From Albifimbria verrucaria (Eukaryota; Ascomycota; Sordariomycetes; Hypocreales; Stachybotryaceae): DNA of 64,000 bases. The stretch lies in the NCBI GenBank assembly GCA_020081605.1, contig JAHREC010000049.1, positions 1,116,001 through 1,180,000 of the forward strand, read 5' to 3'. This document shows positions 23,110 through 33,700 of this stretch, in pieces (the first letter of the stretch is position 1; every line of letters begins with the position of its first letter). Below the pieces are notes generated by a model. It was not told where the DNA came from. It saw only the letters and a list, made by a program, of their open reading frames with translations, and ran no database searches. The position numbers and the translations under genes are program-made.

Positions 23110-24586
23110 TCACCAACCCTTCCACGTCGCTGTGTCGTATCCGCGAAGCATAGCCTCTAGCGGGTCCATTAGCGGCTTCTCCTCGTATGTGATGTTGATC
23201 TCGTTCGTGCAGAGAATTTGGCCTGGTCCAGGGAACGGAGTACCAGCTGCGTCCCTGTTGATGGCGAGAATATCCACCTGGCTCTCAGAGAAGTTGCTCT
23301 GGCCTCGTTCTGCGGATCCGTCGGAAAAACTTCTCGAGCTCATCTCGAGTGACTGGTTCTTCAAGTTCGTGTATGGCTTAGAGTCGCGGTTGGATCGTCG
23401 GAAAGGGTTTCGACCCTTGAGCATCATATCCACAAGAGGAGCGAACACGGGGATTGAAGCTGCCATGATAACGGTGCTACCTTCGACACTGTAAGGAATG
23501 ATGTTAGTCCTATGTTTCCTGAGAACTGTCTTGAATGTGGTTCCACTTACGTTGTCCAGATGATGATGGCGGCGCTGTGATCTGTCCAGAGTGTTAGTGA
23601 AGGTAGTTGTAGGAAGTTATCAGCAATGACGTACAGGAAAAGTCAGGGTGACTCAAGCCATCAGAGATGATGAGGGTCTTGTAAATAGCAATGGCGCCAC
23701 CACTATGGAATGTTAGTTGTTGTCAAGTAGAGGCTTGTCACCTTTGTATCGAAGCACTTACATAGCGCCAAGGCCAAGCGAAGCAGTCAAACCAATTCTC
23801 CTCCGTAGTGACATAGGCATTCGGAAGAGAACAACAGCAGGGTAAACAGCAAGAATGACATCAACCAACGCGGACAGAGCTGTAAAGCTTGTTAGTTTGC
23901 GAATGACGGGCAAGACTGAGGTGGGCTGCCACATACCTCCAACGTAAACGCCAAAGTCCGCGACGACCTTGATGGACATGCAGTGACCTTCTACATCCAG
24001 CTTATATAGACTCTTGAATGGGCGGCAACGACCCATCACAAGGCAGATCAAGCAAATGAACGACAGCTGGCTGATGATGACAATAGACCAGAGAAATCGC
24101 CTGAGCCACTTCTTCGGATCGAGGAGGCGGACGACGAGGGTGAGAGCGGCGAGCTTTGGCAGTCCGAAGAACAAGATTCCAGGGCAGAAGGCCACAGTCG
24201 TCCATAGAATAACCCCTCTCGATCGTCCTGGCTGAGAACCGGCATGTGTCTTCCGTTTCCGTTGCTCACCGCGATAGTCGCAAGAATGGCCGACATCAAG
24301 CCAGCAGACTACCAGAGCATATTAGCCAATGCATTTTGCATAGTTAGCATAGCGGTATTGTCTCACCATGCCTCCCGTCAACCACCAGTCATCGTCAAGA
24401 AGGCGCTTATAAACTCGTAGGCGAACATAAAGTCGAAGTCCAACAAAAAGATTGCAGAGACCCAAAAGACCCAGACGACAGCAAGGATAGTAGGACGCAA
24501 GTCTTCGGCTGCCCATTCAGCGAATTCTGGAGTGCCGAACGGGGAGCGCCCATGCTGCTCAAATCATGGAAGTGTTCGGCCGCCAT
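23110..24586 (-). CDS. Fungal rhodopsin-family (Pth11-related type) seven-TM membrane protein
   Basis: Integral membrane protein of the fungal 'rhodopsin domain' family. Members are GPCR-like and include Pth11-type receptors, but ligand and signalling are unknown. Six exons: 24367-24586, 23937-24308, 23762-23879, 23635-23702, 23551-23581 and 23110-23488. The family motif after the first helix is visible (VGLRLYVRLRVYKRLLDDDW). Further helices include LWTTVAFCPGILFFGLPKLA, LWSIVIISQLSFICLICLVM, LVDVILAVYPAVVLFRMPMS, the LGLGAIGGAIAIYK region, and AAIIIWTTVEGSTVIMAASI, followed by a soluble C-terminal tail. There is no CFEM domain. Three one-base losses (24549-24551, 24445-24449 and about 24214) bring the CDS to 397 codons. 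The family assignment is firm and a receptor role is a guess. Confidence 0.85.
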
Positions 24587-26149
24587 GATTGCTCTAAGGT
24601 ATTCGATATCGTTGAAGAAGGTTATGGAACATGGAAGGAAAAATAAAGTATTGAAGGGCTCGTGCGGTGGGTGCCCGTGGTAATATGTCTTTCCCCAGAG
24701 GAACGGTTTACATGGGGGCAATGCCTTCAAAAAGAATGGACTTTGATCGCAAGGGCCAAGTTCTTACGTAGGAAACCTGAACCTCCGTGAGTTCAGGGTG
24801 CCTCTCAGGGACTCCATAGTTGCAACGATGGCACAGACTGTCCCAATGTGCAATGGCTCATTGAGAGAAGTCACCGGGTTGGCATTCCTCTGAAACCCTG
24901 GGACCACCCTTCCTAGCATCCGTACAGCGTTCTAGCGTGAAGTAGGTTACGGTTGGTCAATCATGCAGCTCCCAGGCTCCATTTGCAACGGGACGTTGGA
25001 AGCTAACCCTGGTCCTCCCCCACTCCCTGATGTTCGCGTGACCAGGGTAAGACATGCTTGGGAGTCTGCATCCATGCGTCGCAGGAGAAACTAATTGCTG
25101 CCTCGTCGTCATCCGGGGATGGCCGAGCCAACAGCTCTCTGAATCCGTACATAATTAGGACACGGAAAACTCCCCGGATAATGAGCGTACCTGGTAGTGG
25201 CAACTAGCGTGGTGACGGTTCAGCCTTTCAACCGGGTCGTGCATATGAATCAACGCCTTAACCTCTTATGTCTGCATTTGTAGATATGTTTCAGTGTGTA
25301 GGTGCATGCTGCTGTTACCTCATAGACAAAGTACAACGCAGGTTGTGCAACACATAGTTGAGGCAATTAAGTGACAGCGATCAGCGAACACGAGATCATC
25401 CATCGGCAGTTATTTCACAAATATACGGGACCCCTGTAGTAGACGGGCGCAAACAAGGTGTATAACCCGCTGGCATAATATCTGGTAACCCGCCAGGGTG
25501 ACGGGAACAAGCACGTTGTGTTGAAGGGCTGGCGTTCATAACGAACGGTGGATAACCCCAAGAACAAAGGCCCACTTCGTCCAATGCTCATCAAACCGGT
25601 TAGCCGACGAAAAAGGGAATCCTTCTAGAACATCTCTTTCATCCTGCCAGGCACAGTGGCTAACCCATGCTAGCGCTCACCAACCTGCATGGGCCTGAGA
25701 TTCGCGGTAGCAAGGGGTTTGAAGATTCCAGCGCATGCTTGCGTCGTTCGTTGCTCAGGCCCATTTTCCTGGCAACTAAGCTAGTCGGGTTTCTACCGAA
25801 TCAACTGAGATTTGTTGAGGAGGCCGCCATGATTGCTCTTAGAGCCAAGCTTAGCATACATAGTATCCAAAGGCTGTCTCTGGGGTCATTGTCGAGAGTG
25901 TCGGATCTCGCCATGCATTGCCTCCCATATTACTCAGAATAGCCGAAGCTCAGAGGTAAGTTGTCAGGGTACTGTCTGCTCCAAGGCACCGACACCCGAC
26001 CTGATTCCAACCTGCGCAGGGGTTGGGGCCATTCCTCAGTCAGTGCGATCGGAAGCGTCAACAGCGCGCCGGATCGCAGCAGGATTCTCAGTGCGAAATG
26101 CGCTGTTTCTCGTAAGTTGAAGGGTATGAGCAGTGGAAGCAAAAAGTAC

Positions 26150-27350
26150 GCTCAGACATCAAAAGACTCGATATCGACGTCGGGAGGCGCGAACACGGAG
26201 CTTCCTACCACTATACTTGGATGTACTGCGCCGCGAGTCTCGCGTGCATCTCGACCTGACACATCGATGCGCCCCAAACTCGTTGTCGAGGAATCATTAG
26301 TAATTTCCACTAGAGTATCACGGCAGTGATGCAGGAGAATAAGCTACTGCAAGGCATGGGTACAGTACTGTCCAGTTATGAGGGGTCCTTGTTTGTCTGT
26401 CCAAATGTAGAATCCGGCCAGCATCATTGGAACACTTTACGAACTTATGATCGATGCCTGCTCTGATGATTGGAGGGATGGGAATTTGACATCTTCAGCT
26501 TCCTTATTAGTAACATCTGTTGTAGTCTTTCCAGAAACTCTCAGATCGTTCACCGTTTTCTCTAACCTGTTTGAGACTCAGCATTGCTCGTTTTAACTCG
26601 ATCAGGTTTCTGTATAATCGTAGAATACTCAGATGATCCAACATCATCATCGTGGGTTGTAGACACAGATGTCCGATCACGTTTCGACTCTTCGATTCAT
26701 TCTCAGCTTGGCGGTAAATACTTCAGCCACGTCACAGGTGGTATCAGGGCGGTTTCCTGGTTACTCTGCTCCAGCGCAAAGCATGGGCACATACCTGAAA
26801 GGTTGGGGTATGCGATCAACTCATCCTGGAGTGGTGGCTCAAACATACCGTAGCATCGATCGCCTTCTAAAGTCTGTGCTTGAACCTGTCATCCTGTCGA
26901 CTTGCCGCCCGGGCAAGATGGACCGTGCCATGACAGTACAAGGTTGTATTCCTTCCTGGGCACATGAACCAGACCCTGCCTACTTGATAGTTGGCATATG
27001 TATGGTACGTGGCGCTGGAGCTAAAAGAAGGATCGCTTCCTGGAATGTCGACAAGCTGCTCGGCTAATGCTTCAAGAGCAGGCAGAGAAAGGTTAACATC
27101 AACGAGAGTTGAGCAGATGTAGATTTCCGATTGGCTGACTGCAACCACGGCTCGGCTGCAGCGCAGAAACGGGCGCAAGCCATCCATCTTCCTCCGCGCT
27201 CAATAACCCATTGGCCGGGTTCTCCGCAGCTGTCGGGTTGAATGCAACCCTTGTCCAAAGCTACAGTGGCATTGCAGCACCCTCTACTCTGTACTTCCCC
27301 ATTGGTTTGTTGTTTTGACGTCTCTGCTAATTCACCACATAGGAACTCCA
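26150..27350 (-). pseudogene. Possible multi-exon hypothetical gene or relic
   Basis: Unrecognised. Several minus-strand stretches read like protein. DELIAYPNLS (near 26810) ends at a GTATGTGCCC donor, with a CCAG acceptor leading into NRPDTTCDVAEVF near 26740. A later stretch, EKTVNDLRVSGKTTTDVTNK then EAEDVKFPSLQSS, ends in a TAA near 26440. Further down, GRIDVSGRDARETRGAVHPS then VFAPPDVDIESF ends in TGA near 26150. Upstream, 27060-27350 is open and Cys-rich. The pieces lie in different frames and I could not join them into one model. It may be a real gene obscured by missing bases, or a degraded one. No function can be named. Confidence 0.25.
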
Positions 27351-28565
27351 AAATGGGAAGGGTCGGTCTTTGCGATGCAACCCCGACCTTGAGGAATTAC
27401 CACGTAACAACCTAACAGTTGAATTCACCAAATAGACAAAGACATGCATGATCCTCGGACCGAAAGGGATGAGGTATCGTCAGCCTCGGTGTTGAGCCGT
27501 GGCAACAAGAGTGCTTCACACAGTCGCCTTCCAGGCTGATCATGTCGATCTCCGGGTCTCCACGGCGATTGTCATTACCTACGTGGCGCCTATTCAAGAG
27601 GATGGTGGCATCCATTTAGCTTTGATGTCATGTATTATTGAGCATCGTGCAAATTACCTAGGGTTTTCACCAACACGAGGTTCTCATTCCCTTTCTTGAT
27701 TAGTGCATATAGTGTTACCGCATCCTTCATGGAATGACCTCGTGCTAGGCCCTACTGCGCCGCTGACAATAGCTCTTCTCACCAATGAGATGCTTAAATT
27801 TTGTCAATGATGCAAAACGGCCATGATAGCCATGGCTGTTATTCAGAGTGTTGTCGCGTGCATTGCGCCGGCGTCACCGAATACATGTCATATGTTACAT
27901 CATGGCCGTTCCATAGCTGCATAGGGTAGTGCATCCGGTGGCCGCAACGCGCGGGCCATGCTTTGTCTCCGATGCAACCCTCAAAGTGCAAGGAAGGGAC
28001 TTTGACACGGCTCGCGTGATTGCTCGGCGAATAAAACGGTGTACGGCTGCGCTCAGTGAGACGGCCATGCACGGCCTTGGGCCGGCGACTCCATTCGGCC
28101 CAGAGACATGCAGATGCGCTGCCTCGGGCTGCAACCAACCACAACTCCCGCATGGCCGCAACCTTCTCACCGAAAAGTGCATTTGTTCCGGTGCCGTCAG
28201 CTTCATTCATTCAGAGGACCAATCTTGTTGAAGTATGCCGATCAGGCTGCCGTTGCATAACAGGTTGACCGGGTCATTCGCCAACTAGGGATGACATTTG
28301 CCCGAGTTTCGCGACCATAGTCTAGACTGTATTTCCGTACGAATGTAAATCCGTACAGACAAGCTTATACACCCGGTTTAGCTTGCCATCGCCCCGTTGA
28401 GTTAGCGGCTTACTCTTCACGCCATGTGATGAAAGTGCCGCTGACGAGTTGTGTATCACGTGATCTCACATCCACCTGCAACCCGCCGCATCCACGACGA
28501 CATCTTGGGCAGTAACTGTTGAACCTGCTATGAGGTCTGTAAAATAAGCCTTATGTAGTGAGGGT

Positions 28566-28626
28566 TTTTTTATTCTTTTCTTTTTCTTTTTCTTCTTCTT
28601 CTTTTTATTTTATTTTATTTTTTTAT
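28566..28626. repeat. T-rich/pyrimidine low-complexity tract
   Basis: About 60 bases of T runs interrupted by C or A (TTTTC, TTC and TTTTA units). A simple-sequence tract, error-prone for length in sequencing. It sits about 95 bases before the small gene at 28720. Confidence 0.85.
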
Positions 28627-28719
28627 TGGGGATAGCGGCCGGTTTAACAGTAGGCATGCGTGTGGCTCTCATACATCTTAACCTACGGGTAATTGATAAC
28701 GGTGGCACCTTATATCTGA

Positions 28720-29025
28720 ATGCATGGGTTTACCCAACAGGTGCCGGTGTATTCTTATACTGCTGTAAATAAGTCTCAGAGCCCCTGCTGCCTGGACCTC
28801 TATAACCGCATCAGGCATCTAGAAAGGGAATTGCGTGAGCAGTAAGTGCGTAACCATGATCTGATCAACTACTTATTCTGGTGGACACAGCAATTCGATG
28901 AGATGGCTATCGAACGAGACATCTTGCGGTTGGGCTTAGACCAGCACAAAGAGGATATATTTCAAAGATTGAAAAATCTTGCTGAAATGGATCAGAAGAC
29001 TGCTATGCAGAACTACTTGGGTTAA
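28720..29025 (+). CDS. Small two-exon hypothetical protein (85 aa) beside the NRPS
   Basis: Not a recognised family. Exon 1, 28720-28842, starts MHGFTQQVPVYSYTAV and ends LYNRIRHLERELREQ. Exon 2, 28891-29025, reads QFDEMAIERDILRLGLDQHK then EDIFQRLKNLAEMDQ and stops at TAA. The intron ends in GGACACAG and has CTGATCAAC-like branch sequence. The donor reads CAG|TAAGTG, so it lacks one G compared with a normal CAG|GTAAGTG; this fits the one-base losses seen across the window. Exons of 123 and 135 nt keep phase 0 and total 86 codons. The protein is charged and probably alpha-helical. It converges on the NRPS 3' end, but a role in the pathway cannot be claimed. Confidence 0.5.
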
Positions 29026-29494
29026 CTTTATCGGGGCCTGGGAAAAGTGCACTTATCGGTTTTGCAAATACGATGTTTGGATTGTCAATTTGAAAGTTCA
29101 ATTTGAGACTACTTATTTTAGGAATAAGGAAGAATTTAAATACAGTAATGTGAATTAGGATTAGAATTAGAATTAGAATTAGCTATTAGAGCACAACAAA
29201 GGAAATATTCTTCTGACGATAGAGTCTATAATGGAAAGAACTGAATTCCAAGCACTCAACCCGTGTGAGAAGAGCGACAAAAGCATGTATATAAAGAATG
29301 ATCAGAAGATATTAAAAGGAAGGAAGGACAAAAAAATAAAAGAAAAGACTGAAGTTGGTATCAGAACCAGCCTTCAGTCAAAATAGGAGTCTATAATGCT
29401 CGATCATGAGGTAGGCGAATGATCCCGTAGGGCGGCTTCCAGGGTCTGCATCTTGTTGCACACTCCGAGCAGCATGTGATCAACAGCTGACCTC
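29026..29494. other. NRPS 3' flank
   Basis: AT-rich 470 bp between the small plus-strand gene and the NRPS stop codon, with one microsatellite. No gene is seen. Confidence 0.6.
29152..29182. repeat. Short (TTAGAA)n microsatellite
   Basis: About four copies of the hexamer TTAGAA, the first being TTAGGA, in AT-rich sequence between the small gene and the NRPS 3' end. Confidence 0.8.
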
Positions 29495-30720
29495 TCACAG
29501 AGTCGCCGGTTTACCGCAACAGTAACTCGCAGGAAACTCCATCTGGCTGAAGCTCCCTACAATATCAATGTCATGCATTGAAACCATGTCCGTCACTGCC
29601 CTCTCCAGAGTTGGATCTTTCTCGTCAACCTCCATCAGGTCTGGGGCCTTCTCTGGAAAGCCCATATGAACCCGTTGGTTCTTCTTCTCACTATGGGGTT
29701 TCATGTCGAAATTCTGGTACGCTGTAACGCAACTGAAGTCGGCTATGCTTGCCGGCCAATCTGTGCAATTTTCTCTGATTTCGCCAAAACCAACTGTCTC
29801 ATATGGCATACCATTGACGTATTGTTCTTGCACCTTGCGGAGCAATTCTATGGGCCCAGTGGCCGCATCGAGAGAGACCCGCGTGGGGACGGCACCTGTG
29901 CAGGGCCCCACGACATGTTGGATCTCGGCTGGTAAGCATTGTCGCCCAGACACGATGCGGCCAAAGACAACATCCTCGGATTCTGTTTCCTGCCCGATCA
30001 CGAAAGCGCAAGCGGTGGTGAATACTGTTGCCGGAGTGATGCCGTATGCATTGGCTGAATGAGGGGCCTTTATGGTCTTTACTGCTGACCAGGTGCCCTT
30101 TTCGCGTTCCTTGCCATCCTTGTATTGAGTCTTGAGAACAGTCATCGAAGAACGTTCGAGGACAGATTGCCAGTACTTATAAGCATCCTCGCGGTTCTGC
30201 ATAATGAACTGTACGTAGCGGGCGAATCTTGGTGGGACCGCTAGTTGATCGCCGAGATATAAAGTATGAAGGGCGCTAATAATATGCTCCATGCTAAGGC
30301 CATCATAAAGGCAGTGGTTCATTCGTAGTACAACACAGATACCGGACGCTCGCGTCTTCAGAATGGCGATACGCAACATGGAGCGTCCTAGACAGAGAGG
30401 CTCACGGTTGTCTGCAGCCTCCAATTCACGGTAAGTGCTCGTCATGTCTTTCTCGACATCAACAATCTCAATCGGAACTTCCAGCTGATCTAAAACAACC
30501 TGGTAAAACTTCCCGTTGGCGGCTGCTACGAACACGGTCCGGAAAAGTTCAAAATGCTGAACTATGGCTGCAGAGGCTTCCACCACTTTCGCTAGATCGG
30601 AGTCGGTGGGGAAATTAATGAAGAAGTAGGATGGACGCCAGGGCTTCTGGCTAACTGTGTCGTGAACGAATATCTTTTGCCACCACGTGGCCGGGTATGC
30701 GTCTAAGATTTTACCATAAG
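29495..30720 (-). other. NRPS terminal condensation (CT) domain
   Basis: Diverged C domain after the last carrier. The core motif is [11 protein letters not shown] near 30300. The first His of HHxxxDG is Asn; the catalytic second His and the Asp-Gly remain. The region starts [11 protein letters not shown] after a break near 30725, and the frame then stays open to the stop. Fungal NRPSs with this ending usually release the peptide by macrocyclisation. Confidence 0.9.
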
Positions 30721-33700
30721 AAGTATGAATCAGGGAGAGAGTTCTTGCTCGACGAAAGCTTCTGGGTCATCTTCTGCAAGGAGTTGGAAAGGTTTCAGTT
30801 CGGCCAAGGGACGTGCTCCGTTATTCTTGCCTTGCGATATACTATCCTGAATTTGTATGGCGAGGTCAAGAGGAACCGGGTGGTCGAAAACGTTCTTGAC
30901 AGAGACGTGGAAATTGATCCGTCGACTGATGCGTGTCGCAAGCTTGGCTGCAAGGAGTGATTGTCCGCCAAGTTCGAAAAAGTTATCTGTGATGCTGACT
31001 TCCAAACCAAGAACCTCAGCAAACTCGGCACATAAAGCTTCCTCCATCTCGTTACGCGGTTTCACGCGCTCAGATGACAAGTTGACTTTCGGAGCAATCT
31101 GTGCCTTGCGTGTGAGTTCCTTTCGGTCGATCTTGCCATTGGCATTGACTGGCATCTGATCTAGTGTTGTGATTCGAGCCGGGATCATATAGGATGGAAG
31201 TAAGCTCTGTAGTGTCTCTCGAATCTGCGCTCCGATTTTACGACTCTGCTGTCGCTGTAGTGGACGATTCGTAAGGGACTTTTCTAGTAGGTTTTGAGAC
31301 TCGGTCGGGAACTTAAATAGGATCCGAGGGGCGTTCTTGTCGGGCTGGAGCTGATGGAAAACAGCATCAAGACCGCCACTCTGTGACCTCTGCCGTGCCC
31401 AGCTAAGCTCTACACAAAAGCCTGCTTGCTCGCCAAGCTGAGTCAGATCCTTCGCGGATAGTGCTACACGATTCTTTGCGTCGTTGCGAATGTTCGAAAC
31501 CCAAGCTGCACCATCAACAGTTCTATCAGTTTCGTCTTCATCCAGAGATGCAACCAACAACTGCTCAAAGATAGTCTTGCTGTGGGGAATGTTACTAATA
31601 GCAAGAATGGAAGAGCGGGTGGTATTTTGAAGCATGGTGAGTAGGCTGTTGTGATCTAGTTCGTTTGCCTGGAAGTCAACCCAATCGTCAGGATCGATCG
31701 AGTGCACTTGATCCTTAGCACTTCGCACGTGTATAACGGCTGTATATCGATATCTGCTGAGTTCATTCGTGGCCTTCATTCGTTTAGGAAGAATTTCCAC
31801 GTGTCGAATATTATCAGGAAATTGATGTGCTAGTCTTGTGAAGAAGGCTGGGTCGACCAACAATTCTTCTTCGTTTTCATCCAATTCAACCATCTTCCGT
31901 CGTATACTTGCCTTCTTAGCACCCCTACCGAGAGTGTGAAGAGCTCTACCCGCAAGGAAGGCCTGATTCGTGGCGTTTGTTCGCATATCGCCAAAGAATA
32001 TACGCTTAACGCCCGGTAATTGCGTGAGAATCTTGGTAACTTCTAGCAGGTAGTCGGCTGATGGGAAGTACTGCGCCACTGAGTTTATGACGACCGTTTC
32101 GGCTTGAAATTAACAACCTCGTCCAGCTCAACGACGTCTGTCGCCGTGCCGACGCATACATGGGCTTTACCAGCAAGAGAAGGGTGCGATTGTATGCCAG
32201 CGTTCACGAAGGCCGCAGCTGAGCTGGACGGCTCAAGACCAACGTAGCTTTCAAGCCCGGCCCCTAAGTTAAACAGGATCATGCCAGAACCTGTGCCGAT
32301 CTCGAGTACACGGCCAGCCGGCCGGGAATCTAGCAGAGTAGCTATGGTATCATCAAGCCATTCCTGCATTTCTACCTTGTCGATCAAGGTTCCGTCGTAC
32401 ATAGACGTCCAGCCTAAGAAATCATTACCGATTGCAGATTGATCAATCGTTCTAAGTTCGGAGTAATGGCCGATTTCGAAATGATTTTCCCAAGCTTCTA
32501 CCTGCTTGCTTAAATCGTCCTGAGTTATTTCATCATCCACTGTAACGAACCCGACCAATTCAGGCTCCTCCTGGTCTTCTTGACTGCAGAAGACAACAGC
32601 CGCATCTCGGACCACGGGATGCTTCCGCATAGCGAGCTCTACTTCGGCCGGTTCAATTCGGTGGCCACGAATCTTGATCTGCTGGTCTATCCGACCAAAG
32701 AACTCGATATGGCCGTCAGATGGCCGCCATCGGGCACGGTCACCCGTTCGATAAGCCCGCGTAAGCTGGCTATTGATAGAAACTTCCACGAAGCGACCCT
32801 CATTTAGCTCTGAACTCATGTACCCACGAGCAAGACCGTCTCCCGTTACAACGAGCTCGCCCATTACACCAATAGAAACTAGCTGTTGATGTGAATCCAT
32901 AATATATGCCCCAGAGTTACTTACCGATCGGCCAATCGGGATACCCTGTTCGTAAGCTCCGTCTTCTTCGACGCTGTAGATAGTGCTAGCGACGGTATTT
33001 TCCGTTGGCCCATATGCATTATAGACCCGATTATTCACTAGTTTTCGGGCATTGATAGCATCTAAAGGATGCAGCCGATCTCCAGCGACATATAGGATAT
33101 CCAGCATACGAAGAGTGTCTGGGGCATCGTTAAGACATTGCTTAAGTAGCGGAGGCGAGAAAGTTGCCACGCAAACACGTTCGCTCGCAAACGTGGCATA
33201 GAGAGCTTGGCTGTCTAGAGTGGCGAAGTAGTCAATACAGACCAGGGTTGCGCCGTTAAGGAGGGCGCTATATATCTCCCAGGTTGAAGCATCGAATGCA
33301 ATATTTGCCAGGTGGGCAATACGTGCCGCATCTGTGAGTTCACGGAATGTACCACTATTCTTCACAAGCCGGACAATACCACGGTGCTCAACCATAACAC
33401 CTTTAGGCTTGCCCGTTGAGCCTGAGGTGAAGATGACGTATGCAAGGCTCGTTGCTGATGGTCGATGAGAGTGTCTTGGTGAGGCCCTGGAGCAATCTTG
33501 GTATGCTAACCCGGCCATGGAGGTAAATTCAATACTGGGTAGGTTAATATCTAGTGTCGGTACATCAGCTCCTAGAAGGACCAGTGTGAGTCCGGGGACG
33601 GCTGATAAAATCATTTCAAGACGAGCTTTAGGCATTTTAACGTCAAGTGGCAGATAGGCCAGGCCGACCTTTAGAATAGCAAGAAAAGCGATGACTGTCT

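Larger units (their letters stand above)
24587..28719. other. 4.1 kb region without a convincing complete gene
   Basis: Lies between the rhodopsin-family gene and the small gene next to the NRPS. Parts of 26150-27350 on the minus strand look coding (listed separately). The rest holds only short overlapping frames on both strands. A long pyrimidine tract sits at 28566-28626. I found no transposase, reverse transcriptase, LTR or tRNA signature. Confidence 0.5.

Noticed and set aside
27839..28231. Overlapping 100-123 codon frames on both strands
   Set aside because: GC-rich segment open in several frames, with no splice structure or motif supporting either strand.
24587..28719. Transposon relic in the gene-poor stretch
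   Set aside because: No transposase or reverse transcriptase motif, terminal repeats or strong AT bias from repeat-induced mutation were visible.
29152..29182. Telomere-like repeat
   Set aside because: The unit is TTAGAA, not TTAGGG, has about four copies, and is internal to the contig.
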